Translations under genes and position numbers: made by a program
Part shown: positions 15,122-24,913 of the stretch, piece by piece
Layout of the letters: each line of letters starts with the position of its first letter
Numbering within the stretch: the first letter of the stretch is position 1
The notes under the pieces: model-generated
The model's input: the letters and a program-made list of their open reading frames with translations, nothing else
Database searches by the model: none
What the model was told of the DNA's origin: nothing
Assembly (NCBI GenBank): GCA_037179515.1
Contig: JAXCGZ010007594.1
Location: forward strand, 105,001 to 169,000
Source: Halocaridina rubra
Taxonomy: Eukaryota > Arthropoda > Malacostraca > Decapoda > Atyidae
Length of the DNA stretch: 64,000 nt
Direction: 5' to 3'

Positions 15122-16735
15122 TCACTTTTCTCTTTTGGAAGCTGCTTCCCTGCCTACTGGGTCAAGGAAACGATCCTGAGAAATTTGTTTTTTTCTTCTT
15201 TGATAAACTTTTCTAAAAATATTCATTTCATTGTCATTTACCGTATTTACTACTCTATTGCCCACAGTTTTATCTGGGTGATGATTCTCAATAAAAGCCT
15301 GCACATCATTCCACTTACTAAAAATTTCTTTCAATTCTTCACTGGACACCTTTACCCCTTCCTCCGGTGACTGCTCCTCTTGGAGAATCTTCACCTGTTC
15401 ACGTTGCAACTCAATTAATTCATACGTGGTAAGTTCTTCTTGGTGGTCCTCCACTAAATTCTCCACTTCCTCCTCAATGATCTCCAAGCCCAAACTTTTG
15501 CCTGTGGCCACAATTTCATTCACAATTTTTATAGCTAACTCCTGCTTGAAGCCCTCAAAGTCTCTATCAGTAACACAACCTGGCCAAAGTTTCCTCCAGG
15601 CGGACTTCAATGTACAATGTGAGACCTCCTTCCATGCTTTTTCATTGAGGCCAATGCAGTGGAGGATATTAAAGTGGTCTTTCCAGAAATCACGAAGGGT
15701 CAAATCCGTGTCATTGGTGACCTGGAAACAACTTTCAAAAAGACCCTTCTTATACAACATTTTAAAATTATAAATTACCTGCTGGTCCATGGGCTGGAGG
15801 ATAGGAGTGGTGTTGGGAGGCAGAAATTTTACTTTAATGAAGTCGTAATGTATAGCAAGATCATCTTCCACTCCTGGAGGATAGGCAAGAGCATTAGCCA
15901 CTATGAGACACTTAAGAGGCAAATTCTTTTCCTCAAGATATTGCTTCACTGCTGGCACAAACACTTCAATCAACCACTCTAGGAATAAAATCCATGTGAC
16001 CCAAGCCTTTGGATTTGACCTCCACAATACTGGGAGGCTAGCCTTCAATACGTTATTGCCTTCATAAAACACACGGATTTTCAGAGTGGTAAACTAATAG
16101 AGGCTTGATCTTACGGTCCCCACTAGCCTTAGCGCACAATAAAAGGGTAAGCCTGTCTTTCATTGGTTTGTGGCCAGGCAATGATTTCTCCTCTTTGGTT
16201 ATATAGGTTCTTTTGGGAAGTCACTCTCACTATATTTAGCGAATTCCTTTACGTAGGAATCCGCCGCATTTTGGTTGGAACTAGCCGCCTCTCCGTGTCG
16301 AATGACACAATGAATCCCAGTTCGTCGACGAAATCATTCAAACCAGCTTCTACTGGCTTTAAATTCCTCCAGTTTAGCGCCACTAGAAGTCGGAGAGTTT
16401 GCTACTAAATCTTGGTGGATTCGCAAAGCCTTAGCGTATATTATGGCCTCGCTAATACTATCGCCTTCCAACTGTTTTTCATTTATCCACAACAATAATA
16501 ATTTTTCTACCCCTCTATCACCTGTGACCTTTTCTTCGTTAAAATATTGACTCCCTTAGCCACGTCAGCTACTTTTAAGATCCCTTTATTCTTTAAAAGA
16601 ATACAGATGGTGGATTTCGGCATGTTATATTGCGTGGCGAGATCGGATACATGCATCCCATTTTCAAGTTTTGCAATAATTTTGTTTTTGTTTCCACTGT
16701 TATGCATCTGGGGTGTTTGACGCCAATTTCTTTAG
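15122..16735 (-). pseudogene. Tigger-B transposase, dead (main part)
   Basis: Minus strand. N-terminal psq/CENP-B-type helix-turn-helix (KLENGMHVSDLATQYNMPKS, 16680-16600), a CENP-B-type middle region, and a DDE_1 catalytic part. The block that normally carries the first Asp (DETGLFWK-like) is missing around 16200-16240, as if deleted. The second block reads LIVANALAYP, with Ala in place of the catalytic Asp. The third, LQPMDQQVI, is kept. Several stops and shifts occur at 16070-16500. The C-terminal part (KWNDVQAFIENHHPDKTVGN) is shared with the copy at 30425-32862. The first codons lie at 21572-21550 beyond the nested insertion. Confidence 0.88.
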
Positions 16736-17379
16736 TACAGTTATCCCTAGTGTATCGCGGAGGTTCGGTTCCTGGACCACCCGCGAAAGGTGAAAATCCG
16801 CGAAGTAGCAGCACCATATTTATTACAGGTATTTTACATTTATTTTTACCTTTACTGTATAAACCCTCCCTGCACTGTTAACAACTCACCCTTTACTTTA
16901 TTAATAATGGTGCGCAAGCGTAAATTTATATGAGTGTGACAAGTAAGTTTACCATAAATAACAGCGCGCAAGCGTAAAGCTATATGAACGTGATAGGTAA
17001 GCTTACCGTGAATGACGTAATGATGACGTTTACATACTGCACAGCCAATGGCGGCCGACAACCGAGAAAGTTCTTTCTTCCTTCAGCATATCTAACAGTT
17101 TTACCTTAGCTGCTATGGTCAACATCTGCCACTTAGGCTCACTACCAAAAGCCTTAGAAGATGAAAGACACTTGGGCGGTACTGCAGGAGCTGAAATACA
17201 CAAGCTAAAGTTTCACAAAAAACACAAGCACAACGAGAAAGGCACACACGTGAGTAACTGAATAAGTGAGGCAAGACAATGAAAGATGCTGGGAGAACCA
17301 AGCTGCAATCAAGAAGCCAATCACAATTCTGTGATTCATCGTCTCCCATCCATCAGCCACCATTAGCCAATAGCATTCT

Positions 17380-17547
17380 GTGTATTATCTCACGTAGGTG
17401 CGACCCTTTGTGTTTTCCGAAATGCCAATAACGGTATCGTATTTTATACGGTGCAATACTGTGAGTTACGTGTTTATAGTTCTATTTTTTACTGTTTAAT
17501 TATTCTTAGGCTAGGAATACTCTTTTATCAATAAAATAATGAAAATA
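17380..17547 (-). repeat. Tigger-A subterminal repeat unit (left of nested insertion)
   Basis: One ~170-190-bp unit (ATCTCACGTAGGTGCGACCC to AATAATGAAAA). It continues into the units at 20830-21420 once the nested element is removed. Confidence 0.8.
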
Positions 17548-17890
17548 CAGTAATCGCTCGTTTATTGCGGGGGTTCGGTTCCGGGACCGGCCGCGATAGG
17601 TGAATTTCCGCGAAGTAGGAACACCTTAATTTTTAAGATGATTATGCCACCAGGACGGCCCAAAAATGATAAAATAAAACAGCCTTTATCAGGCTGTACA
17701 GACAGAGATGGAGAGTGTAATGACCTGTCAGATGTGAAGGGATTATAAAAGATGTGTAATGAATATCCAGCTCTCTGCTCGGTTTTAATATACCTCTGCA
17801 TTACTTTCGTGATGTCTATTCCAAAAATTCTCCTTAGATCTTATTATTATTATTATTAACAATAATTTTCCTTTGATGATGATTGTGGAG

Positions 17891-17905
<15 letters not shown>
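17548..17905 (+). repeat. Left inverted arm of the foldback element
   Basis: Contains the Tigger terminus, then CACCAGGACGGCCCAAAAAT, AGAGATGGAGAGTGTAATGA and an ATT-rich inner end. It pairs with 20827-20432. Related solo pieces occur at 56825-56995 and weakly near 55880-55960. Confidence 0.88.
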
Positions 17906-17923
<18 letters not shown>

Positions 17924-18195
17924 ATCATATTATTACGAATTTGTAATTAAACCATTATTTTTACAATAAATAATGTAGTTTTGGTTGTATGAACAAGAGT
18001 TAATTAAAGATGTCTCTCTCTCTCTCTCCAACAGTCTATTCTACCCAACCCCCCACACTCTCTTTGTCCCAGCCAACTAGGGAGGGGCATTGTACACAGT
18101 TATTAAAGTAAATAAACCAACAGATTAACCTAATTGTGTTTACGGGAAAGAGCCCAAAGCTCGTATCCCGTCTCCTCATCGGTTCCATTTTATAC

Positions 18196-18942
18196 TTAGT
18201 GATACTTATCATACCTGTCCTTATAACTATGGATTGAGATAGCATTAACTACCTCCTCGCTTAGCCAATTCCAATTATCAACTACTCTTACGCTGAAAAA
18301 GTATTTCCTTACATCCTGCAAAGAAGTTTTCTTACGAAGCTTCAACCTATGACCTCTAGTTCTAGAGCCAGCCATATCAAAATATCGATCCCTATCCACT
18401 CTATTATAACCATGAAGGAATTTAAAGACTGTCACCATATCCCCCCTCAATCTTCTAGCTTCGAGTGATGGTAAGTCTAATTCCCTCAGCCTCTCATCAT
18501 AACTGAGATTGCGTATTTCTGGCACCAGTTTCGTGGCATGTCTTTGAACTTTTTCAAGCTTAGCTATGTGCTTTTTCAAGTGTGGATTCCAAAAGGGGGC
18601 TGCATATTCGAGTTTTGGCCTCACATAGGTTACATAAATATGCATGAACATTTCCTTGTCCATGTGCATGAAGGCTACCCTTACATTTGATAAGAATGCA
18701 TATGCTGCCCTTACTATTCCATTTATATGTATTTCTGGAGACAAATCTGCCAGTATGTTTACTCCTAGATCTCTCTCATTTTCTGTCTCCTGAAGTTGTA
18801 CTCCAGCCACCGAGTAGTCAAGCTTGGGCCTTCTTGCACTTGTACCCATTCTCATTACCTTACATTTTGAAGTATTGAATTTCATTAGCCACTTTTCTGA
18901 CCACTCATGCAGATTATTTAGATCCTCCCGTCCAAGACCGAG
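18196..18942 (-). pseudogene. CR1-like LINE C-terminal region
   Basis: Continues from EDLNNLHEWSEKW through NTSKCKVMRMG, ERDLGVNI, YVRPKLEYAAPFWNPH, LEKVQRHATKL, YDERLRELDLPSLEARRLRG and DNWNWLSEEVVNA to a stop at 18196. This is the conserved post-RT part of CR1/L2-type LINEs, in one open frame. Confidence 0.88.
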
Positions 18943-19066
18943 AGTTTAAGCTATTTACTGGCAGGAACTGCTGTGGTTGGACATCACAGTGGGGGGTTGG
19001 GGCTTGCCCTGGCTGACGAATACCCATTGTAATGAAATGGAAATAAAGTTTATTTTATTTTTTATT
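18943..19066. mobile_element. Small insertion inside the LINE RT
   Basis: Separates the RT active site (VKNEN) from the continuing EDLNNLHEWSEKW coding. Its right end is an A/T-rich stretch with AATAAAGTTTATTTTATTTT. It is probably a short retro-insert or MITE; family unknown. Confidence 0.55.
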
Positions 19067-20400
19067 GTTCTCGTTTTTTACTTTCTTCACAATCTTTGCA
19101 TCATCTGCAAACATATTCATGAATGAATTTACACACTCTGGTAGGTCATTTACATATGCAAGGAACAAAAGCGGCCCTAAAACTGAACCCTGTGGAACTC
19201 CACTACTAACTCTTCTCCATTCAGACACTGAGTGTCTTACTCTAACCCTCTGTTCCCTTCCTTCTAAGTAAGTTTTTATCCATTCCAAAACATTTCCACC
19301 TATTCTAGCCATTGCTTGCAGCTTCCTAATAAGTCTCCAATGTGGAACAGTGTCAAACGCTTTCTGGAAGTCTAGGAATATGCAATCTGCCCAGCCCTCT
19401 CTTTCCTGTAAGATTCGGCTTACCTCATCATAAAATTCTAATAAGTTTGTTATTGTTGATCTACCTTTTCTGAAGCCATGTTGCCTCACTGACAAAAAGT
19501 TGAAGGATTCCAAGTGAAGAGAGATATGTTTCCTTAGTAGTTTCTCCATAACTTTGCAAACTATGCTGGTCAAGGAAACTGGTCTATAGTTCAAAGCTGT
19601 ATCCCTCCTTCCCCTTTTGAAGATAGGTATCACATTTGCTTGTTTCCAGCATCTTGGAATCTCCCCTGACTCCAGTGACTTTTTAAATATGATACTTAGT
19701 GCCACTGATATTGAGTTTGCGCATTTTTTAAGCACATGAGGGGATATGTCATCAGGACCTGTAGCTTTCTTTATGAACATCTAAATCCATTAGCGCTTTG
19801 CATACCTCTGTGGCTGTAAGGTTGATGTTCTCTAATACCGGGCCCTTGAGCTTCTATCTCTGCAATCTGAGGGGGTGGGGTATTTTCTACTGTAAATACT
19901 GACTGAAACTCCTTGTTCAATTCTTTGCAGATCTCTTCATCTGTCTCAGTGATGCTTCCATCTGCTCTCTTTAGCCTTAAAACCTGTTCTTTTACCTTCA
20001 GTTTTCCTCTGATAAAGCTGTGGAAAAGCTTGGGATTTTCTTTAGCCTTCCTGGTGATGTCCCTCTCATAGTCTCTCTCTGCCTCTCTCCTTTCACATAG
20101 GTAGTCATTTCTTGCTCTTTTGTAGGTTTGCCAGGCATTTATGTTTTTTCTCCTCCTATACCTTTTCCAGCATTTGTCTCTCCACTCCTTAGCTCTTTTA
20201 CACCCATTATCGAACCATTTCTCTCTGGCATGAATTACACCTACTTTGGTGAAAGGTATGCAGCAATCTACTATCTTCCCATATTTCTCGCAAAAGATGT
20301 CATACATTTCTTGTACAGATTTGTTGTAAAATAAGGTTCTCCAGTCAATAACTGCAAAAAGCTCATTCATTCTGATGTAATCTTCTTTCGGATGTACAAA
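19055..20400 (-). pseudogene. CR1-like LINE: linker and reverse transcriptase
   Basis: Linker region with WFDNGCKRAKEWRDKCWKRY and FHSFIRGKLKVKEQV, then after a frameshift at ~19775 the [32 protein letters not shown] (2a), IFLDFQKAFDTVPH (motif A), [21 protein letters not shown] (motif B) and MFADDAK (intact motif C). The frame stops just after motif C because of a ~120-bp insertion. Confidence 0.88.
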
Positions 20401-20419
20401 CAATGATGAGCCCTTGATG

Positions 20420-20431
<12 letters not shown>

Positions 20432-20453
<22 letters not shown>

Positions 20454-20827
20454 TAATAATCTCCACAATCATCAAAGGAAAATTATTGTTGACAATAATA
20501 ATAATAATAATATATCTAAGGAGAATTATTGGAATAGACATCATGAAAGTAATGAAGAGGTATATTAAAACCCAGCAGAGAGCTGGATATTCATTACGCA
20601 TCTTTTATAATCCCTTCACATCTGACAGGTCATTACACTCTCCATCTCTGTTTCTCTTTACAGCCTGATAAACGCTGTTTTATTTTATCATTTTTTTTAG
20701 CCCATCCTGGTGTCACAATAATCTTAAAAAAAATAAAATAAAATTAAAAAAAATAAATAAATAAATAAATATTTAAGGTAAAAAAAAATCCCCGATAGGT
20801 GAACCGCGAAATAGCAAAGGATTACTG
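20432..20827 (-). repeat. Right inverted arm of the foldback element
   Basis: Reverse complement of the left arm, slightly longer through an A/T-rich expansion at 20725-20790. Confidence 0.88.
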
Positions 20828-20829
20828 TA

Positions 20830-21420
20830 CTGGAAATTTTAATATGTACTATCTCACGTAGGTGTGACCCTTTGCGTTTTCCGAAACGCCGATACCGGTA
20901 TTGTATATTATATGATGCAATACTGTGAGTTACATGTTTAAATTTTGTTTTTTACTATTTGTTATTTTATTATTCTTAGGCTAGGAAATACTTTTTTTCA
21001 TCAATAAAATAATGAAAATACTGGAAATTTTAATATGTTCTATCTCACGTAGGTGTGACCCTTTGCGTTTTCCGAAACGCCGATACTGGTATTGTATTTT
21101 ATATGGTGCAATACTGTGAGTTACATATTTAAATTTATGTTTTCACTATGTTTTACTGTTTTATTATTCTTAGGCTAGGAAATACTTTTTTTAGCAATAA
21201 AATAATGAAAATACTGGAAATTTTAATATGTACTACCTCATGTAGGTGGGACCCTTTGCGTTTTCCGAACGCCGATACCGGTATCGTATTTTATATGATA
21301 CAATACTGTGAGTTACATGTTTAAATTTGTTTTTTACTATTTTTTACCGTTTTATTATTCTTAGGCTAGGAAATACTTGTTTTTATCAACAAAATAATGA
21401 AAATACTGGAAATTTTAATA
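20830..21420 (-). repeat. Tigger-A subterminal tandem repeats, three units of ~190 bp
   Basis: Repeated blocks CTGGAAATTTTAATATG, TCACGTAGGTG(T/G)GACCC, TTTTCCGAA(A)CGCCGATAC and TTATTCTTAGGCTAGGAAAT. The CGATACYGGTAT core occurs at about 20891, 21082 and 21273. Confidence 0.9.
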
Positions 21421-21549
21421 TTTCCACATATCGTGGATTCCCGTGATATACCCAGAAAATCTGAGATATATAATACATATGCTGGCCATAAAAACCCGCG
21501 ATGCACTGAATTTCGCAGGTGAATTGCAATATAGCGAGGGATTACTGTA

Positions 21550-21572
21550 CTTTTACCTTTTTTAGGAGCCAT
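21550..21572 (-). pseudogene. Tigger-B transposase start codons, split off by insertion
   Basis: ATG at 21572 starts MAPKKGKS. The reading frame resumes exactly at 16735 if the nested element and one TA copy are removed. Confidence 0.8.
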
Positions 21573-21850
21573 AATAAGGGCTATATTAAATGAAAAAACT
21601 ATGGAAAATAAGCAAGAACTGTGAAAGAATTATGAACAAACCACACAACGTGGGCACCAATGCAGAAAGGCGAGAAAACGAAAGCGGCCTAGTGGAACCT
21701 ACATGGCAGCCGAGAGCAGCCAAATGGGACATGTGGTGCCTCATCCAACACATTTTTGTTCGTGGGTTGGAATTTATTCGTGGATTGAGGTCAAAGTTTG
21801 CTCGTGGGTTGGTTTGTTCATAGGTACAGGCGTTTGTGGGTTGGAGTCAC

Positions 21851-21954
<104 letters not shown>

Positions 21955-22035
21955 CTTGTTCCTTTTATACACGAAATTGCAATAACGCCCCCAAAAAATA
22001 ATAGAAAAAAATTCAAATTTCGTGAATAACGCCCT

Positions 22036-22050
<15 letters not shown>

Positions 22051-22126
<76 letters not shown>
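22051..22126. repeat. (TA)n microsatellite, ~76 bp
   Basis: Follows an A-run. Separated from the next array by ~18 bp. Confidence 0.97.
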
Positions 22127-22132
<6 letters not shown>

Positions 22133-22142
22133 GATCATCATC

Positions 22143-22256
<114 letters not shown>

Positions 22257-22399
22257 CATTTATTATCCTACTAGGAATCCTGTTCTATGCATCACTTACT
22301 CTACGGTATTACCAAGCCAATTTTCACCAATTTCCCTTTTGAACCTATATTGATCAAGCCTTCAGTCTGGTTCCAGCTCCAGTAGTGATAGGACCTGCA

Positions 22400-23260
22400 T
22401 AAGTATCTCTGTCCTCTTTTCCTCCTCTCTCACGAGAGCCAGAAAAAGAAGCAAAGACTGCTTTTGTTTTGTTTTGTTTTGTCTTCCCGATTTTTGTTTT
22501 AGTGAAAACAAGTGACTGTGTGTGTGATATACCCAAAATAATTTTTCCTGCCCTTCTCTCTCTTTTATAAGAGTCGGGAAGAAAAGGAAAATAGAAAGTG
22601 TTCAGGTTTCTAATTTGTTTTTATATCTATTGTGATAGGTAATTGAAGCCTCTTCGCCTCCTCCACTCCATCCCTGTCTGAGGTGGAAGCTTCCACGACG
22701 GAAATATAACCTAAGTATATCTCTTTTCTTTTCTTCCTCTCTCACGAGAGCCAGAGAGAGAAACAGAAAGATTGCCTTGTTTTGTTGAATTTTTGTGCTT
22801 TTGTGTTCTTTTGTCTAATTGAACACACATTATTGTGTTTTAGTGAAAACAAGTGACTGTGTGTGTGATATACTCTAAGTAATTTTGCCTGCTCTTCTCT
22901 CTCTTTTATAAGAGTTGGGAAGAGAAGGGAAATAGAAAGTGTTCAGGCTTCTAATTGTTTTTATATCTTTTGTGATAGGTAGTTGAAGCCTCTTCCTACC
23001 AACAAAGTGAACTTCACCTCCTCCACTCCATCCCTGACCTGAGGGGGAAGTCTTCACAAGGATATATAACCTAAGTATATCTGTTTTCTTTTCTTCCTCT
23101 CTCACGAGAGCCAAAGAGAGAAACAGAAAGATTGCCTTATTTTGTTGTTTTCTTGTGCTTGTGTTTTTTTGTTGTTTAATTGAACACACATTATTGTGTC
23201 CTGAGCAAATCTCTGTTTTCACTTCCCTCTCCCACGAGAGTTGGGAAGAAAGATAGAAGA
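22400..23260 (+). promoter_or_regulatory. Tandem 5' UTR monomers of the I-type LINE
   Basis: Imperfect ~310-360-bp repeats. The block CTCTCTCACGAGAGCC recurs at about 22424, 22736 and 23097, with a divergent CCCACGAGAGTTGGGAAG near 23230. AGTGAAAACAAGTGACTGTG recurs at about 22500 and 22850. TTATAAGAGT(C/T)GGGAAGA occurs twice. The CTCT-CACG-AGAG core is a small perfect stem. By analogy with mouse L1 monomers these may be promoter units. Confidence 0.75.
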
Positions 23261-23406
23261 CTGTATAAGTGATTAAGTGTTGTAGTGTTGCAATTAAGTG
23301 AAGTGATCAAGCCATAAGGCCCCTATACTGCATTAATCAAATTGACAAACAGTGCAAATAACATATAAATAGTGAAATCTGTGATATCCATGACTAGTTG
23401 CTAGTC

Positions 23407-24603
23407 ATGGCCTCAGCCGCTTCTCTTGCTTCCCCCCCAGAGGGGGGAATGGAACTCGACCCCCCTCAAGAGGGGTGGACGGTTGTGGGAAAGAAGAGGG
23501 CAAGGACAGCCTCTAACAGTAGCCATGAGAGTGCTGCTGCCCCAGTTCCCCCCCCAGCCCCGAAGTCTGATAGAGAGCCCATTTCCAAGTTCAAAGTTGA
23601 GGCTCCTTCCATGAAAGAGGCATATGACCTCATCAGAGAGTTGGAAGACCAACTCACCGAGCATGGCTGCAAAATAAAGCCTAACGTACAGGGTGACTTC
23701 ATTATCCACCCAGCCTCAGCAGAAGCCGCAAAGAAGATCCGCAGCCTAGGCTCACCACACTTAATAGAGTTGAACCCTGCACTAAAAGTAAGAAAATACA
23801 TAGTCATTGGCTTCCCTGTTGCTTGGTCAGTTGACCTTCTGACCAAGCAAACGTACATTACGGCTGCCTCACGTTGCTCCTCCAAAATAGAGGGCCAAAC
23901 CGTTCCATCAAAGCAGGTTCTGGTCCACATCTGTGGTCCACCCCCTTCACAAGTAAACCTCGGCATCTGGGGCAAGTTCTACATAAGAGAGTACACCCCA
24001 GAACCCCTAAGATGTTTCCGGTGCCAAAGACTTGGGCACCACAGGAATACTTGCCATTTCCCAGAGAGATGTGGAATCTGCAGTGGGAAACACTCCACCG
24101 ACCGCTGCCTTACAAAATTCAAGGCAAAAGAAGCAACAGTTGCCAAGTGCCCGAACTGCAAAGGGAACCATCACGCATGGAACAACCGCTGCCCAGAAAG
24201 GCTGAAGAGGATTCCTCAAAGAACCCCTCCTTCTGCCCCTGTCACCAATCACACCACCCCCAACTTCACCCCAGCTCCTCCCCCCACCTCCAATCCTTGG
24301 CAAATGCCCCCTCCTGCCCCACTCACACCTAACCTCCCCAACCAAAACCCACCACACTACACCAACCCAGCTCCTAACACACAGATCACACCTCCTACAG
24401 CTCCCACCCCCACACCAACTCCATCCACCCCATCACACAACACTCACACTCCTACCATCCCCCCAAACAACACTCACACTCCCATCAACCCCACACGCAA
24501 CACTCACACCAACACCTCCACCCCACGCAACACCCAAACACACAATGCAGTCACACGTAACACCCAGAACACTCAGACCACACACACCCACTCACCACAC
24601 TAG
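23407..24603 (+). CDS. I-type LINE ORF1, zinc-knuckle RNA-binding protein
   Basis: The first ATG is at 23407 (MASAASLASPPEGGMELD). Residues ~1-130 include a basic patch (GKKRARTAS) and an RRM-like or esterase-free Gag-like fold of unknown detail. Around nt 24012-24195 there are three zinc knuckles: CFRCQRLGHHRNTC, CGICSGKHSTDRC and CPNCKGNHHAWNNRC. A long Pro/Thr/Asn/His-rich tail follows. It would coat LINE RNA. The frame stops at 24603, but the next frame stays open to 24913 with helix-like coding, so the native ORF1 is probably longer and this copy has a 1-nt frameshift in the low-complexity tail. Confidence 0.88.
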   Translation: MASAASLASPPEGGMELDPPQEGWTVVGKKRARTASNSSHESAAAPVPPPAPKSDREPISKFKVEAPSMKEAYDLIRELEDQLTEHGCKIKPNVQGDFIIHPASAEAAKKIRSLGSPHLIELNPALKVRKYIVIGFPVAWSVDLLTKQTYITAASRCSSKIEGQTVPSKQVLVHICGPPPSQVNLGIWGKFYIREYTPEPLRCFRCQRLGHHRNTCHFPERCGICSGKHSTDRCLTKFKAKEATVAKCPNCKGNHHAWNNRCPERLKRIPQRTPPSAPVTNHTTPNFTPAPPPTSNPWQMPPPAPLTPNLPNQNPPHYTNPAPNTQITPPTAPTPTPTPSTPSHNTHTPTIPPNNTHTPINPTRNTHTNTSTPRNTQTHNAVTRNTQNTQTTHTHSPH

Positions 24604-24913
24604 GTCCCGGGACCCTAGACAAAACTCCCACACCCCCATACCTAAACAGCCTATCCAGACACCTTCCTCTGCCTCCTCTTCCAAACAGCAAACCCTCTTC
24701 ACAGTAAACGAGCTCACCAACCTTCTCATTCAAGCCGTACAGGCAGCCGTCCGACTCCTCGATACCAGAGCCACCACCCAAGATGCCTACAATCAAGTCG
24801 TCGAAGTAGCCCACTCCGTTGTCGCCAACGCCCTCGTCTCCAGAACCCACCAGCAGCCTCAACAACCCACCACTCCTACCACCTCCACCTCCTCAAATCA
24901 TCAAGATGTCTAA
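24545..24913 (+). pseudogene. ORF1 C-terminal segment, out of frame with the rest
   Basis: Open in the +1 frame relative to ORF1. It encodes a plausible helical block (TLFTVNELTNLLIQAVQAAV) and ends GAT-GTC-TAA at 24911-24913, overlapping the ORF2 start. The overlap ATGTCTAA supports this as the true ORF1 end. Confidence 0.65.

Larger units (their letters stand above)
18015..20410 (-). mobile_element. CR1-like LINE inside the foldback element
   Basis: Minus strand, 5'-truncated. It has the end of the endonuclease/linker (20370-19790), RT (19780-19055), C-terminal domain (18885-18196) and a 3' UTR to about 18015 ending in a CT/AG run. The same LINE family gave the fragment at 49110-49410. Confidence 0.85.
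17548..20827. mobile_element. Foldback Tigger derivative with ~350-bp inverted repeats, split by a LINE
   Basis: Outer ends CAGTAATCGCTCGTTTATTG and reversed CAGTAATCCTTTGCTATTTC, with TA target duplication (17546-17547, 20828-20829). The inverted arms 17548-17905 and 20432-20827 match over almost their whole length. The empty site survives in a sibling tandem unit at about 21020-21040 (AATGAAAATACTGGAAATTT), which proves the insertion point. A CR1-like LINE fills the centre. Confidence 0.88.
16738..21547 (-). mobile_element. Tigger element, family A, nested in family B
   Basis: Termini CAGTTATCCCTAGTGTATCG (left) and, reversed, CAGTAATCCCTCGCTATATT (right), flanked by duplicated TA (16736-16737 and 21548-21549). 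It carries subterminal ~190-bp tandem repeats like the full-length copy at 58055-61046 but has no transposase: an internally deleted derivative. It is itself interrupted by 17548-20827. Confidence 0.85.

Noticed and set aside
17548..20827. Reading the inverted arms as LTRs of a retroelement
   Set aside because: The arms are inverted, not direct, and end in Tigger-type termini with TA duplication.
23413..24357. Several minus-strand and alternate-frame ORFs across LINE ORF1
   Set aside because: Shadows of GC-rich ORF1; the real frame has zinc knuckles.
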